The notes under the pieces were generated by a model. It saw only the letters and a list, made by a program, of their open reading frames with translations. It did not search any database and was not told where the DNA came from. DNA of 64,000 nucleotides, from the NCBI GenBank assembly GCA_016218815.1, contig JACRCX010000046.1:1-64000 (forward strand), given 5' to 3'. Both the position numbers and the translations under genes were made by a program. This document shows positions 1 through 9,804 of this stretch, in pieces. The DNA comes from Deltaproteobacteria bacterium (GTDB lineage Bacteria; Myxococcota_A; Polyangia; DRWM01; JAAZOP01). Each line of letters begins with the position of its first letter. Within the stretch, counting starts at the first letter, position 1.

Positions 1-2
1 CG

Positions 3-1622
<1,620 letters not shown>

Positions 1623-1757
1623 GCGAGGCGTGTACCTCGAACGGACAGCCCTGCAGGTGGTGCCGGCCGTACCGGACACGGGAGGCCGGCAGGGAGAGGT
1701 GGGGAGACCGGAACTTGACCCAACCATGCCGGCACTCGGGCGCCAAGGAGACCAGCC

Positions 1758-2102
1758 ATGACTCGCCGACCAACGACCAAGAACCAAGGACCAAGAACCC
1801 TCCGCGCCCTCCTCGCCTTGCTCCCCCTCCTCCTCCTCCCTGCCTGCCCGACGACTCCCCAGCCGCCGGCGCCGCCGACGGGCGGGCTGCGGTGCGAGGG
1901 CACGCCGCCCAACGCCCTGGTGACGGTCGACGAGCAGATCGCCGGGACGATCGAGCAGCTCGGCGAGCTTCCGGTGATGCTCCAGCCGGGCACGCACCGC
2001 GTGCAGGCCGCGGCCCCCGGGTTCTTCCCGTGGTACGGCGACGTCGAGGTCGGCGTTACGGTCGAGTCGCTGCACGTCGAGCTGCGTGCCGTGCCCGAGT
2101 AG
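1758..2102 (+). CDS. PEGA-domain lipoprotein
   Basis: Small predicted lipoprotein of 114 residues. A basic N-region, a Leu-rich core (LRALLALLPLLLLPAC) and a lipobox ending at Cys29 are followed by one PEGA-type domain (NALVTVDEQIAG...LQPGTHRVQAAAPGF), a beta module common in surface proteins of this group. AAGGAG lies just before the ATG. The N-region (MTRRPTTKNQGPRT) is encoded by a short tandem word (ACCAAGAACC-like) that recurs in intergenic gaps elsewhere in the window, so it may have been captured from a repeat. The true start could be affected by that. Role unknown beyond an envelope location. Confidence 0.75.
   Translation: MTRRPTTKNQGPRTLRALLALLPLLLLPACPTTPQPPAPPTGGLRCEGTPPNALVTVDEQIAGTIEQLGELPVMLQPGTHRVQAAAPGFFPWYGDVEVGVTVESLHVELRAVPE
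1765..1799 (+). repeat. Tandem word of the CCAAGAACC family
   Basis: Near-tandem copies of accaa-g-acc units lie inside the first codons of the PEGA lipoprotein. The same words recur at about 9805, 31809, 46000, 47901 and 50683. Confidence 0.6.
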
Positions 2103-2120
2103 CCGACCCGCCGAGCTGTC

Positions 2121-3320
2121 TCAGTCCGCCGATCCCCTCGCCAGCAGGTCGAAGGCCACCGCGACGGAGCCGAACGGGCGCACCGGCCACGGCTCGAGCA
2201 CGACTTCGCGCGGGCCGCCCCGGTCGACCACGTACCTCCGATGCGCGACGTCGATATCGATCCCGAGTCCCAGCCACAGCCCGATCCCCTGTCCCAGGGC
2301 GATCCCGCCGCCGACGGCGGCCTGGAGGACGCCGGCGGCTTCGTAACCGACGGGCGCGAGCTGGAGATCCGAGTCCTGCGTCTGCCGCGGCTCGACACGC
2401 GCGAGGTCGAGCCCGGCGCCGACGCCCGCGCGCAGCACGAACCACGATCCGAAGGGGAAGTCGAGAAAGACGCGCGCGCGGATGGAGCCGATGTCCAGGC
2501 GGACCCCGACGGCCTCCCCGGCCGCCTCGAGCGGCAGCCGATACGCCCCGGAAACCGAGCCGCCGAAGCGCATGCCGCCCTCGCGCTGCGCCAGGCCGAG
2601 CCGCAGCTCGAAGCCGTGGGCAACCGCCGCGCCGCTCGAGACTCCCGACAGCTCGTAGCCCGCGCCCAGCTCGAGCGCGAATCGGTCCGCGAACGCCGGT
2701 TCCGGCGGCTCCGGCGGCGGCAAGGGAAGCTCGACCGGGGGCGCGTCCGGGCTGAGCGGCTCGACGGGCGGCTCGACGGGAGCCGCGACGCCCAACTCCA
2801 GGCGCACTTCCTCGCGAGACCGCCCGGGCGCCGCGCCGGCGATGATCCCCTCGACCCCCGAGGCCAGGATTTCGGCCAGCTCCTGCCGCGCGACCTCGTC
2901 GAGGCCGGCGTCGAGGGGGACGGTCCGCACGAGCACGTGGTCCCACGGGCCGTCGACCAGGTAGACCACGGCCGCCGGACGGTCCGGTTCGACGGCTCGG
3001 CGCGAGATGCCGACGAGGTCGAACCACGCCCGCGCCGCGGCGGGCGGCGCGGACGCGTCGGGCACGACGACCGCGGACAGCTCGAACCATTCGACCCGCA
3101 TCCACCGCAGGCGCACGCCCTGGCGCTCGAGCGGCTCGCGGAGGGCATCTTCCAACGCCGCGGCGTCGTCCGGCATCGCGGCGATCACGACGTCGACCAC
3201 GCGGTCGGTGGCCGCCCGGGCGTTTCCGGCGGCGGCGGCGGCCGAAAGGAAGCAGGCGAGCGGGACGAGGGTCGACCGGACGTCGCGCCGGAGGACCGGT
3301 TTCGACGGCGTCCGTCTCAC
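2121..3320 (-). CDS. Outer-membrane protein of the first ECF-sigma operon
   Basis: A 399-residue exported protein: signal peptide (about 1-37, ending AAAAAGNARA), a folded N-terminal domain (about 38-165), a Pro/Glu-rich hinge (about 178-212) and a C-terminal region of alternating Gly/aromatic beta strands that looks like an outer-membrane barrel. The GTG start overlaps the TGA of the anti-sigma gene (GTGA), implying translational coupling. It ends a sigma / zinc-finger-TPR / OMP operon whose layout matches the module at 17.3-20.5 kb. Function is not recognised; a surface sensor or structural partner of the sigma system is an inference. Confidence 0.75.
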   Translation of the reverse strand: MRRTPSKPVLRRDVRSTLVPLACFLSAAAAAGNARAATDRVVDVVIAAMPDDAAALEDALREPLERQGVRLRWMRVEWFELSAVVVPDASAPPAAARAWFDLVGISRRAVEPDRPAAVVYLVDGPWDHVLVRTVPLDAGLDEVARQELAEILASGVEGIIAGAAPGRSREEVRLELGVAAPVEPPVEPLSPDAPPVELPLPPPEPPEPAFADRFALELGAGYELSGVSSGAAVAHGFELRLGLAQREGGMRFGGSVSGAYRLPLEAAGEAVGVRLDIGSIRARVFLDFPFGSWFVLRAGVGAGLDLARVEPRQTQDSDLQLAPVGYEAAGVLQAAVGGGIALGQGIGLWLGLGIDIDVAHRRYVVDRGGPREVVLEPWPVRPFGSVAVAFDLLARGSAD

Positions 3321-4399
3321 GGGGACGCGTCCGGGATCTCGGCCAGGCGCCGGCGGGCCCGCTCCGCGTGAGCCGAATCGGGGAACAGCGAGAGCACCGT
3401 CGTCCACGCCGCACGTTCCTCGTCCGTCCGGTCGAGACGCTGGAGGGCGAGTGCGCGGCCGACCCATGCCTCCTCCGCGAGCGTGCCCCCGGGCGCGGCG
3501 GTGAGGTAGCCGTCGAATATCGCGAGAGCGCCCGCGGCGTCGTCGAGCCGTTCGAGCAACACGCGGCCCAGGGTGACGCGCGAGACGAGTTCCTCCCGGG
3601 TCCCCGGGTAGCGGCGCTGCAGCTCGCGGTACAATCCGGCCGCGTCCACGTACGCGCCGGTGCGCCGCAGCTCGTTGGCCTGCGCGAGAAGTTGCGCGGG
3701 GGTGGGCTCCGGCCCGAGCCCGTCGGGGACTTCCTGCGGGGCCGGGGGCTCCGCCGGGCGGCCGGGCACCGGGACGCGGCTCCGAACGACGGGCGCCGGC
3801 GGCAAGGTCACGTCGGGTGCGGGCCGGGGCGTCGTGTCGGACCCCGACGGCGCAATCGCCGCAGGAAGCGGCGGCGGGAGAGGGGCAGGAGGAGGGGGGG
3901 ACGGCCGCGCCGGAGGCGCGCCAGCCGGCGCCGGCGACAGGCGAGGCGCGGCCGAGCGACCCGTGTCCGGGGCGGGGGTGTCGGCATCCCCGGCCGGGCA
4001 CGCGGCGGCGGCAGGCGCAGGCGGGGCGAGGCGCGGAGCGAGCACGAGGTACCACGCGGCGGCGCCGGCCGTCGCGGCGGTCGCGAGAATCACGGCGGCC
4101 ACGACGAACCGTCGGGGAGCGCGAAGGCGGGAGGGGACGGCCGCGACCCGACCGCCGGCCTCGGGGCGGAGGGCGTCCAGGGCGAGCATCACGCGGTCGG
4201 CGATCCGGGCGGCGACGGATTCCTCGTCCGGCGCACCGTGATCGAGCCAGCGGGCGAAATCCGCGGAGGCCGCCAGCTCGAAGGCGCACGCGGGGCACAA
4301 CGCCAGGTGCCGCTCGAGCCGCGTGCGTTCGTCGGGTGTCAGCGAACGCCGGCGGTCCGGATCGAGCAGGTCGTCGGGATGGAGATCCACGCGGCTCAT
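3317..4399 (-). CDS. Zinc-finger anti-sigma factor with TPR region
   Basis: 360 residues. The N-terminus carries the HxxxCxxC zinc-binding signature of anti-sigma (zf-HC2) domains (His31, Cys35, Cys38), followed by one membrane helix at about 98-120, a long Pro/Ala-rich periplasmic stretch (120-230) and a TPR-like helical domain (235-355, ending LAEIPDASP). Membrane anti-sigma factors of this type hold an ECF sigma inactive until an envelope signal arrives. The start is the ATG overlapping the sigma stop (ATGA), and the 3' end overlaps the OMP start (GTGA). The periplasmic TPR domain is unusual for a classical anti-sigma and suggests protein-protein sensing. Confidence 0.85.
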   Translation of the reverse strand: MSRVDLHPDDLLDPDRRRSLTPDERTRLERHLALCPACAFELAASADFARWLDHGAPDEESVAARIADRVMLALDALRPEAGGRVAAVPSRLRAPRRFVVAAVILATAATAGAAAWYLVLAPRLAPPAPAAAACPAGDADTPAPDTGRSAAPRLSPAPAGAPPARPSPPPPAPLPPPLPAAIAPSGSDTTPRPAPDVTLPPAPVVRSRVPVPGRPAEPPAPQEVPDGLGPEPTPAQLLAQANELRRTGAYVDAAGLYRELQRRYPGTREELVSRVTLGRVLLERLDDAAGALAIFDGYLTAAPGGTLAEEAWVGRALALQRLDRTDEERAAWTTVLSLFPDSAHAERARRRLAEIPDASP

Positions 4400-4986
4400 C
4401 CCGTCACCTCCAGCATCTCGAGCAGCGTCGGGTCCTGCTCGATGCGCTCTCGCAGCGCTTCCTTGGCCAGCCGGAGCCGGCTGCGCACGGTATTCACCGG
4501 CGCGCCCGTGGCGTCGGCGATTTCCTGGATCGAGCAGCCGAGCACGAGGCGGAGCGCGAGCGCCTCGGCCTGTTCGTGCGGCAGGTCGTCCAGCAGCCCG
4601 CGCACGAGTGCTCGGCGGCACGTGGCCATCACGGGTTCATCGGGCAGGGCGTCCGAATCGGCGCGGGTCGCTTCCAGACCGGCCAGACGATCCTCGCGTT
4701 GGGCGCGCCGGTGGCGGGTGAGGACGGCCTTGTGCACGGCGATGCGGCAGGCGTAGTGCAGGACGGTGCAGTCGCCGCGGAACGCGGGCAGCGCGCGGAC
4801 GAGGGCGAGCAGGGCGTCCTGTACGACGTCGTCGGCATCGGGGCTGCCCGAGCCGAGGATGGCGCGGGCGAGGCGAAGGACGGATGGCGTGACGGCATCG
4901 ATCAGCCGCCGCATGGCCTCGCGGTCGCCGCTCGCCGCCTTCCTCGCCAGTCCGCGCCACGGATCCAAGTTCGCCACCCTCCGCAT
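4396..4986 (-). CDS. ECF RNA polymerase sigma factor
   Basis: 196-residue sigma-70 family protein of ECF size. Region 2 is visible in DADDVVQDALLALVRALPAFRGD, where the DDVVQDA -10-recognition helix stands out. Region 4 is the HTH around LGCSIQEIADATGAPVNTVRSRLRLAKEAL. No region 3 is present, as expected for ECF factors. The chosen ATG (4986) begins MRRVANLDPW; the frame extends further upstream without family-like sequence. It overlaps the anti-sigma gene by four bases and heads the three-gene operon. The target promoter was not identified. Confidence 0.92.
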   Translation of the reverse strand: MRRVANLDPWRGLARKAASGDREAMRRLIDAVTPSVLRLARAILGSGSPDADDVVQDALLALVRALPAFRGDCTVLHYACRIAVHKAVLTRHRRAQREDRLAGLEATRADSDALPDEPVMATCRRALVRGLLDDLPHEQAEALALRLVLGCSIQEIADATGAPVNTVRSRLRLAKEALRERIEQDPTLLEMLEVTG

Positions 4987-5057
4987 GGTACCTGTGTCGG
5001 GCTGGGCGGGAAACGGATCACGGCTTCGAGGATCGGGCCAGCCGGAAACCGGACAAA

Positions 5058-5092
5058 CCTCGCGCAGAGGCGCAGAGACGCAGAAAGGGAAG
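5058..5092 (-). repeat. CTCTGCGTCTCTGCG-family intergenic word
   Basis: In the 170-bp gap between the sigma gene and the nuclease-like gene. Read on the minus strand it is CTTTCTGCGTCTCTGCG followed by CCTCTGCGCGAGG. The same word occurs on the plus strand at 50747-50775. The rest of the gap shows nothing recognisable. Confidence 0.7.
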
Positions 5093-5156
5093 AGCAAGTT
5101 CGGCCCCCTGCGGGCAAATCGGGCGACGAGACGGCGGCGGAACAGGCCGCGGCGCG

Positions 5157-6068
5157 TTACTTGAGCAGCTCGTCCGCGGAACGGACCAGCACGGCGCGGC
5201 GAAGGAGGCGATCCAACTCTGCGGGATCGCGGCAGGCGCGGAGCGTGTCGGCCAGGGGGGCAGGCACGGCGACGCCGCGAGCCGCCAGCACGGCGAGGAT
5301 CGCCTCGGCCTTGCCCTCGGCCTTGCCCTCCGCCTTGCCTTCGGCCTTGCCCTTGGCCTCGCCCTCGGCCTTGCCCTCCGCCCGGCCTTGGTCCACCAGC
5401 CTCCGGAACAGCTCGCTCTGATACTCGTGGGTCGCGCTCATCCAGTCCTCCAGAGCCCGCCGAGCTGCCTGGGGCAGCCGGCTGAGCATCGGGTCGATGC
5501 AAGTATAGCGCTCGGGCAGCCGCTGCGACAGGACCGCCTCCGCCGCGACCCTGCAAATCACGGGTCCCTCGGGTCCCGTCGCGTGCGCCAGGGCGCTCAG
5601 CACGGCCAGCTCCGGGGCGGCGCGCGCGACCTGCGGGTCCGTGACCGACGGGATGTCCTTCGGCCCGACGACGACCGGCCGCAGCCGCATGCCGCCCATC
5701 TCGATCGCCTGCGCGCACCAGTCCGCAACTCCGGCGTCAACCGCCACCACCAGGAGCCAGACCGGACAGCGCAGCCTGCCCCACAGCGCCGCCACATACT
5801 GGGGCCAGGAGCCGTGTTTCTCGGCGTCCGCGGCGAGCTGGACCTCGACCACGATGGCCAGCTCGGTGCACGGCGCGCCGAGTTCCACGACCAGGTCGGC
5901 GCGGTACTCGGGCGGCCGAAGCTGGGCGAAGCTCTGGGAGCCCGTGTGCGCCGCGGCTATCGAGCCGGGCTCGATCTTGAGGTCCGCGGCGCGGCAGAGC
6001 AGCTCTGCGGCCAAGGCGGGCTTGGCCCGTAACAGCTCCGCCAGTTGTTCGTGCAGGGGAGACGGCAT
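5157..6068 (-). CDS. PD-(D/E)XK nuclease-like protein with (GKAE) repeats
   Basis: 303 residues from the ATG at 6068 (MPSPLHEQLAELL, the start I expect for this kind of protein); ATG 6089 and GTG 6101 are in-frame alternatives and none has a clear ribosome-binding site. RADLVVELG followed by ELAIVVEVQLAAD gives the D...ExQ arrangement of PD-(D/E)XK nuclease folds, close to Rpn/transposase-associated proteins. The C-terminus contains a run of KAEG(E/K) units encoded by a 12-bp tandem repeat, then a short conserved tail (RDPAELDRLLRRAVLV...ADELLK). A truncated tail of a paralogue lies at 8553-8632. Such genes are common mobile or accessory genes; the activity here is inferred. Confidence 0.65.
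   Translation of the reverse strand: MPSPLHEQLAELLRAKPALAAELLCRAADLKIEPGSIAAAHTGSQSFAQLRPPEYRADLVVELGAPCTELAIVVEVQLAADAEKHGSWPQYVAALWGRLRCPVWLLVVAVDAGVADWCAQAIEMGGMRLRPVVVGPKDIPSVTDPQVARAAPELAVLSALAHATGPEGPVICRVAAEAVLSQRLPERYTCIDPMLSRLPQAARRALEDWMSATHEYQSELFRRLVDQGRAEGKAEGEAKGKAEGKAEGKAEGKAEAILAVLAARGVAVPAPLADTLRACRDPAELDRLLRRAVLVRSADELLK
5298..5392 (-). repeat. 12-bp tandem codon repeat (KAEG units)
   Basis: About eight imperfect copies of a 12-bp unit (plus strand: CCTTGCCCTCGG) inside the nuclease-like gene, encoding GKAEGEAKGKAEGK-type sequence. Copy number could vary between strains. Confidence 0.8.
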
Positions 6069-6261
6069 GGCACGGAGGAGGAAGAGCATGCCCCGTGCCA
6101 CCCCGGACTCGCGGAATCACGCCGGATCGCCGCTCGTCCGCCGGCGGGCCGCCGGCGGAAGGTGGCGGCCGCCATGCCGGCCCGGCAGGCGGGACGGCCG
6201 CGACGGCGGGGCGGACGCTGCGGGCTGGATCCACTCCGCAGGGACGACTAGACTGGGCGCG

Positions 6262-6597
6262 ATGAACGTGAGGCTTCCCGGCAGCCACCACGACGCGTTG
6301 GAGGGCTATGCGGCACGCCTGCGTCGGAGATTCGCCGAACGCCTCCGATTCGTGCGCCTGTTCGGCTCCTGGGCCAGGGGCACCGCCGGTCCGGATTCGG
6401 ACATCGACGTCGCCGTGGTGATCGAGGGACTGACTCCGGCCGAATGGGCGGAAGCCGTGGACCTCGCCGCGGAGTCCGAGATCGGCGGCGGCGAAGCGCT
6501 TTCGCCGTTCGTCGTGTCCGGCGCCCGCTTCGACGGACTCCTCCGGCGCGAACGCCGGCTGGCGTCGGACGTCCTCGCCGAGGGGGTGGAGTTGTGA
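6262..6597 (+). CDS. MNT-type nucleotidyltransferase (antitoxin of MNT-HEPN pair)
   Basis: 111 residues. FGSWARGTAGPDSDIDVAVV is the minimal nucleotidyltransferase signature GSxARG...SDIDV, with two of the metal-binding aspartates. In MntA-HepT pairs the MNT protein neutralises the HEPN RNase, in studied cases by adding AMP to it. Its TGA overlaps the GTG of the following HEPN gene, so the two are translated as a coupled pair. It lies in a small accessory island. The family assignment is firm; antitoxin activity is inferred from the pairing. Confidence 0.88.
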   Translation: MNVRLPGSHHDALEGYAARLRRRFAERLRFVRLFGSWARGTAGPDSDIDVAVVIEGLTPAEWAEAVDLAAESEIGGGEALSPFVVSGARFDGLLRRERRLASDVLAEGVEL

Positions 6598-7001
6598 CGG
6601 ACGACAACGTGCGGCGGAACGTCCAGGACGAGCTGCGGCTGGCCGAAAGCGCGCTGGCGGCAGCCACCGCGCTCGTCGAGCTGGGACTTGCGCCCGACGC
6701 GGCCAGTCGCGCGTACTACGCCGCGCTTCACGCGGCGCGCGCGCTGCTGTTCAGCATCGGCCTCGACCCCGGCTCCCATCGCGCCGTCCGAAACCTCGTC
6801 TCGCGCCATTTCGTCCAGAGCGGCGACCTCGCTCCGGAGCACTCCAAGGGACTGGCCCAGCTCGAGGCGCTTCGTTCCGCCGGCGACTACGACTCGGCGT
6901 TCGCCCTCGGGCCCGACCAGATCCGGCCGGAGGTCGACAAGGCGCGGACGTTCGTCGAGGCGGCGCGGGAGATCCTCCGCCGGAGCGGGATTGCCCCGTA
7001 G
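6594..7001 (+). CDS. HEPN-domain protein (putative toxin)
   Basis: 135 residues from a GTG overlapping the MNT stop (GTGA). Helical HEPN-family sequence with the typical AASRAYYAALHAARALL segment. The spacing R-x6-H within RAYYAALH, and a second R-x5-H within RNLVSRH, are candidates for the HEPN RNase motif; I cannot tell which, if either, is catalytic. HEPN proteins next to MNT proteins are usually ribonuclease toxins of type VII-like systems. Alternatively this is one of the non-catalytic HEPN proteins associated with nucleotidyltransferases. Confidence 0.82.
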   Translation: MTDDNVRRNVQDELRLAESALAAATALVELGLAPDAASRAYYAALHAARALLFSIGLDPGSHRAVRNLVSRHFVQSGDLAPEHSKGLAQLEALRSAGDYDSAFALGPDQIRPEVDKARTFVEAAREILRRSGIAP

Positions 7002-7127
7002 CACACCCCCCCTTCGCACGGCCCGTCAGCACCCAAGACAGCCGTGATCCGTTTCGGCGGGTCCGCGGCACAGGTAGGATGAGGGTGTTGCCGTCGCCGC
7101 CGGACGCGCGCCCCGGAGGAGAGCGGG

Positions 7128-8492
7128 ATGAACAGATGGAGCACGGTCCGAACGGTTGCCGTCGTGGTCGCGCTCGCCTTGCCGGTCGTCCCGGGCGGAT
7201 GCGGCGGCGACACGATCCTGGCATCGAACGATGGGACCGGGGATCCGGCGGCGGAAGGCACCGATGGGGTGCCGGAGGGTGAGGCGGCAGACGCGGACGC
7301 CCCGGATGCCCCGCCGGTGGACGCTCCCGACGGAGACACGGAGGCGGCTCCGGATAGGGGTACAGATGGGGACGCGGACGCGGACGCGGATGTGATCGAC
7401 GGCGGAGCGGACCCGTGGATTCCGCCCATCGACGACGCCGGTGAGACCGGGTGGCGCGACAGCGAGACGCCGTGGACGCCGCCGCCCGCAGCCAACTGCG
7501 ACGCCGGGACCTTCGGCGGAACCCCGCTCGATCTGTGGAGCCGACCCGATGGCGTGTTCGTGCTGTTCGGGTGGCTGGAGGGAAGTGTCGAGGAAGGGAC
7601 GGCGACCGAGATGCTGGGCGTGTGGCAGAACGTCGGCGACGGCTGGACGCCGTTCTACCGCGGGGGTTGGTCCCCCGAGTGCCGGGACGAATGCGGGATG
7701 CAGATCGGCGGGAGCATCGACGGCCGGCTGCTGGCGTGGATGCCGGGCGAGACCATCTACGGGGTCGCCCCGGACGCGATGGAGGTGCTCTGGCCGGAGC
7801 TGTTCGGCATCGGACCGGACGTCGTGGTGGTCGGCGACGATCTGGCCTACACGAGCTGGCAGGCCGGAGGCGACGCGCGGATCGTGCGCTGGGACGGCAC
7901 GGACTGGTCGCCGCTGCCGGTCCCTCTCCCCTTCTCGGAGGCCTACCAGGCCCGGCTCTGGGCGGACGCGGACGACCTGTTCGTCGCGGGCCCGTACGCA
8001 CTCCTCCTGTCGCTCGAGGGGGGCGACTGGCTCATCCACGACGCGGGCTCACTCACCACGTTCACGGCCATTTGGGGCTTCGACGGCGACGACGTGTGGG
8101 TCGGCGGATCCCGGGGCGAGCTGAAGCGCTTCGACGGCGCCGCATGGGTCGACGTTGCGTGGCCGACGTTGGAGGTCCCCGACACGTGTGTGGACCAGAC
8201 GCCGATTCGCGGGATGTGGGGCGCGGACGGGGTGCTGTACTTCGTGACCAGCACGCAGTTCGCGCGATGGGACGGCACGGACGTCGAGGTGCTCGGATAC
8301 TGGCCGGACGTCTGGGACCCCGGGCCGCCGGGGGGCCGTTGCGTACCCGACCTGCGTCTCGTCACGCTCTGGGGGAATTCGCCGACGGAGGTCTTCCTGG
8401 TCGTCGCCCGGCCGCCCTCCGAACCCGGGCGGGAGTACTGCAACGACATCGCCGTCCTGCGGTGGGACGGCACGACGTTCCACCAGATGTGA
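7128..8492 (+). CDS. Lipoprotein with acidic linker and repeat-rich beta domain
   Basis: 454 residues, preceded by AGGAGAG. Signal peptide with lipobox VVPGGC (Cys25), then about 75 residues of Asp/Ala/Pro-rich linker that includes a DADADAD run, then a domain with recurring W-x-G and RWDGT motifs (RIVRWDGTDWSPL, LKRFDGAAWVDV, FARWDGTDVEVL, VLRWDGTTFHQM). The RWDGT/RFDGA repeat suggests a beta-propeller-like fold displayed on the cell surface. No enzyme motif is visible. Similar linker-plus-beta lipoproteins are frequent in this group of bacteria. Function unknown. Confidence 0.8.
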   Translation: MNRWSTVRTVAVVVALALPVVPGGCGGDTILASNDGTGDPAAEGTDGVPEGEAADADAPDAPPVDAPDGDTEAAPDRGTDGDADADADVIDGGADPWIPPIDDAGETGWRDSETPWTPPPAANCDAGTFGGTPLDLWSRPDGVFVLFGWLEGSVEEGTATEMLGVWQNVGDGWTPFYRGGWSPECRDECGMQIGGSIDGRLLAWMPGETIYGVAPDAMEVLWPELFGIGPDVVVVGDDLAYTSWQAGGDARIVRWDGTDWSPLPVPLPFSEAYQARLWADADDLFVAGPYALLLSLEGGDWLIHDAGSLTTFTAIWGFDGDDVWVGGSRGELKRFDGAAWVDVAWPTLEVPDTCVDQTPIRGMWGADGVLYFVTSTQFARWDGTDVEVLGYWPDVWDPGPPGGRCVPDLRLVTLWGNSPTEVFLVVARPPSEPGREYCNDIAVLRWDGTTFHQM

Positions 8493-8552
8493 GTCTCACC
8501 CACGGCGAGCAACACGCCGCATCGCGAAACGGATGGAGAGCGCTGCGGCCTG

Positions 8553-8632
8553 CTACTCGAGCAGGTCGTCCGCGGAAGCGACCAGCACGGCGCGGCGGAG
8601 CAGGCGCTCCGGTTCCGCGGGATCGCGGCAGC
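8553..8632 (-). pseudogene. 3' remnant of a nuclease-like gene (paralogue of 5157-6068)
   Basis: On the minus strand this stretch reads RDPAEPERLLRRAVLVASADDLLE followed by TAG. Up to small substitutions it is the C-terminal tail of the gene at 5157-6068, where the matching sequence ends in ADELLK. Similarity stops abruptly near 8632 and nothing resembling the rest of the gene lies upstream of it on that strand. It is therefore a deletion or insertion scar, in the gap just before the DUF4160-DUF2442 pair. Confidence 0.85.
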
Positions 8633-8691
8633 GGTTGACACCGCAACACCCGTGCGACAGGCTAGACGATGGCTTGGAGGCCTGGCGCGGA

Positions 8692-8937
8692 ATGAGCCCG
8701 ACCGTTTTTCGCTACCAGGGGTACCGGGGGTTCTTCTTCTCCCGGGAAGAGGCCAGGCCGCACGTGCACGTGAGCTGTGCGGAAGGCGAAGCGAAGTTCT
8801 GGCTCGAGCCCGTCGTTGCAGCGGCCGACCGCAGCAGGTCCATCCCGGAAACTACCCTGACCGAGATGCAGCGAATCGTCGAGGAGCGAAGAGATGACAT
8901 CATCGCAGCCTGGAACCGCCACTTCCGCGGAGGTTGA
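8692..8937 (+). CDS. DUF4160 protein
   Basis: 81 residues. MSPTVFRYQGYRGFFFSREEARPHVHV is the hallmark beginning of the DUF4160 family (PxxxxxGyRfxFxSxExxxpHVHV), with WLEP further in. The frame is open upstream to 8533, but that part overlaps the nuclease remnant, so the family start at 8692 is preferred. Its 3' end overlaps the next gene by 44 bp in another frame. DUF4160 and DUF2442 genes often sit side by side and resemble toxin-antitoxin pairs in size and arrangement; that function is an inference. Confidence 0.85.
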   Translation: MSPTVFRYQGYRGFFFSREEARPHVHVSCAEGEAKFWLEPVVAAADRSRSIPETTLTEMQRIVEERRDDIIAAWNRHFRGG

Positions 8938-9160
8938 GGTCGTTCAGATCTCGACCCACGGCGTCTGGCTGTGGGTCAAGGGTCGGGAGTTCTTCCTGTC
9001 CCACGAGACGTTCCCCTGGTTCCTGCAGGCCACGGTGCGGCAAGTGCACAACGTCGTGCTGCTGTACGATCATCACCTGCGCTGGCCGGATCTGGACGTG
9101 GACCTGGAACTGGAGGCGATCGAACACCCGGAACGCTACCCGCTGCGCTACCAACCCTAG
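8894..9160 (+). CDS. DUF2442 protein
   Basis: 88 residues. The DUF2442 core is visible in STHGVWLWVKGREFFLSHE, FPWFLQATVRQVHNVV and LRWPDLDVDLELEAIEHPERYPL. The first 12 residues are low in family signal, so the start could lie slightly further in. It overlaps the preceding DUF4160 gene by 44 bp, implying co-translation. It converges on the outer-membrane gene ending at 9180. DUF2442 proteins are usually paired with DUF4160 and may form a two-component stability module; the molecular activity is not known to me. Confidence 0.85.
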   Translation: MTSSQPGTATSAEVEVVQISTHGVWLWVKGREFFLSHETFPWFLQATVRQVHNVVLLYDHHLRWPDLDVDLELEAIEHPERYPLRYQP

Positions 9161-9179
9161 GCGCCCGGCCGCTGCACCG

Positions 9180-9791
9180 CTACGGGCCGGTGGATGCCAC
9201 GACGCCGCCAGCGGCCCCGTCGTCCAGCAGCACCCCGAGGTCGTACCCGATCGTCAGGCCGAAGGTCATCCAGCTCGCGGTGCCCTGGCTCGTGCCGAAG
9301 GCGGCGTTGGCGCGGAACAGCGGGCCGAGCGCCAGGCCGTCGATGACGTCGAAGCGGTAGCCCAGCGCGGCGTCGAAGCCGAAGCAGTTCTCGCGACCGA
9401 TCATGTGATAGCCCAACCCCACGTCCAGCCACAGCTCGCCCGGCATCGTGCCCGGATCGCCCAGCCAGCCGGCGTCGCCGCCCACGAGCGCCAGGCGCAC
9501 GACCGCCGACACCGAGTGATCCAGGATCGGCTCTTGTTCGGCGCCCTGCGCGTCCACGGCCTGTTGCGGGAAGATCCCGAGGCCGTAGCGCGCGCCGATG
9601 TCCAGGAATGACGTCGCGCCCCAGGTGAACTGGAGCCCGAGCCCGGCGCCCGCCTCCGCCTTCCGCAACACCTCGGTCAGAGGCGCCGTGCCCCCCGCCG
9701 TCAGCTCCAGCTCCAGATCGACCGCCCGCGCCGAGCCCGGCGCCGCGATCCACAGCGCCGCCACCAGCCACATCATCGACTTTGCGTTCAT
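9180..9791 (-). CDS. Outer-membrane beta-barrel protein
   Basis: 203 residues from ATG 9791 (MNAKSMMWLVAALW, signal peptide ending GSARA). The mature part alternates short Gly/aromatic strands (GAGLGLQFTWG, FLDIGARYGLGIF, ELWLDVGLGYHMIG, TFGLTIGYDLGVLL), like an eight-stranded porin-like or autotransporter-like barrel. An upstream ATG at 9854 would translate an intergenic repeat and is rejected. The gap between this gene and the kinase stop holds the repeat. No function can be assigned beyond the envelope location. Confidence 0.72.
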   Translation of the reverse strand: MNAKSMMWLVAALWIAAPGSARAVDLELELTAGGTAPLTEVLRKAEAGAGLGLQFTWGATSFLDIGARYGLGIFPQQAVDAQGAEQEPILDHSVSAVVRLALVGGDAGWLGDPGTMPGELWLDVGLGYHMIGRENCFGFDAALGYRFDVIDGLALGPLFRANAAFGTSQGTASWMTFGLTIGYDLGVLLDDGAAGGVVASTGP

Positions 9792-9804
9792 CGCGCCTCC
9801 CACG

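Noticed and set aside
5157..9160. An intact insertion sequence or integrated element covering the accessory island.
   Set aside because: No transposase, integrase, terminal inverted repeats or tRNA target was seen; only the truncated paralogue hints at past rearrangement.
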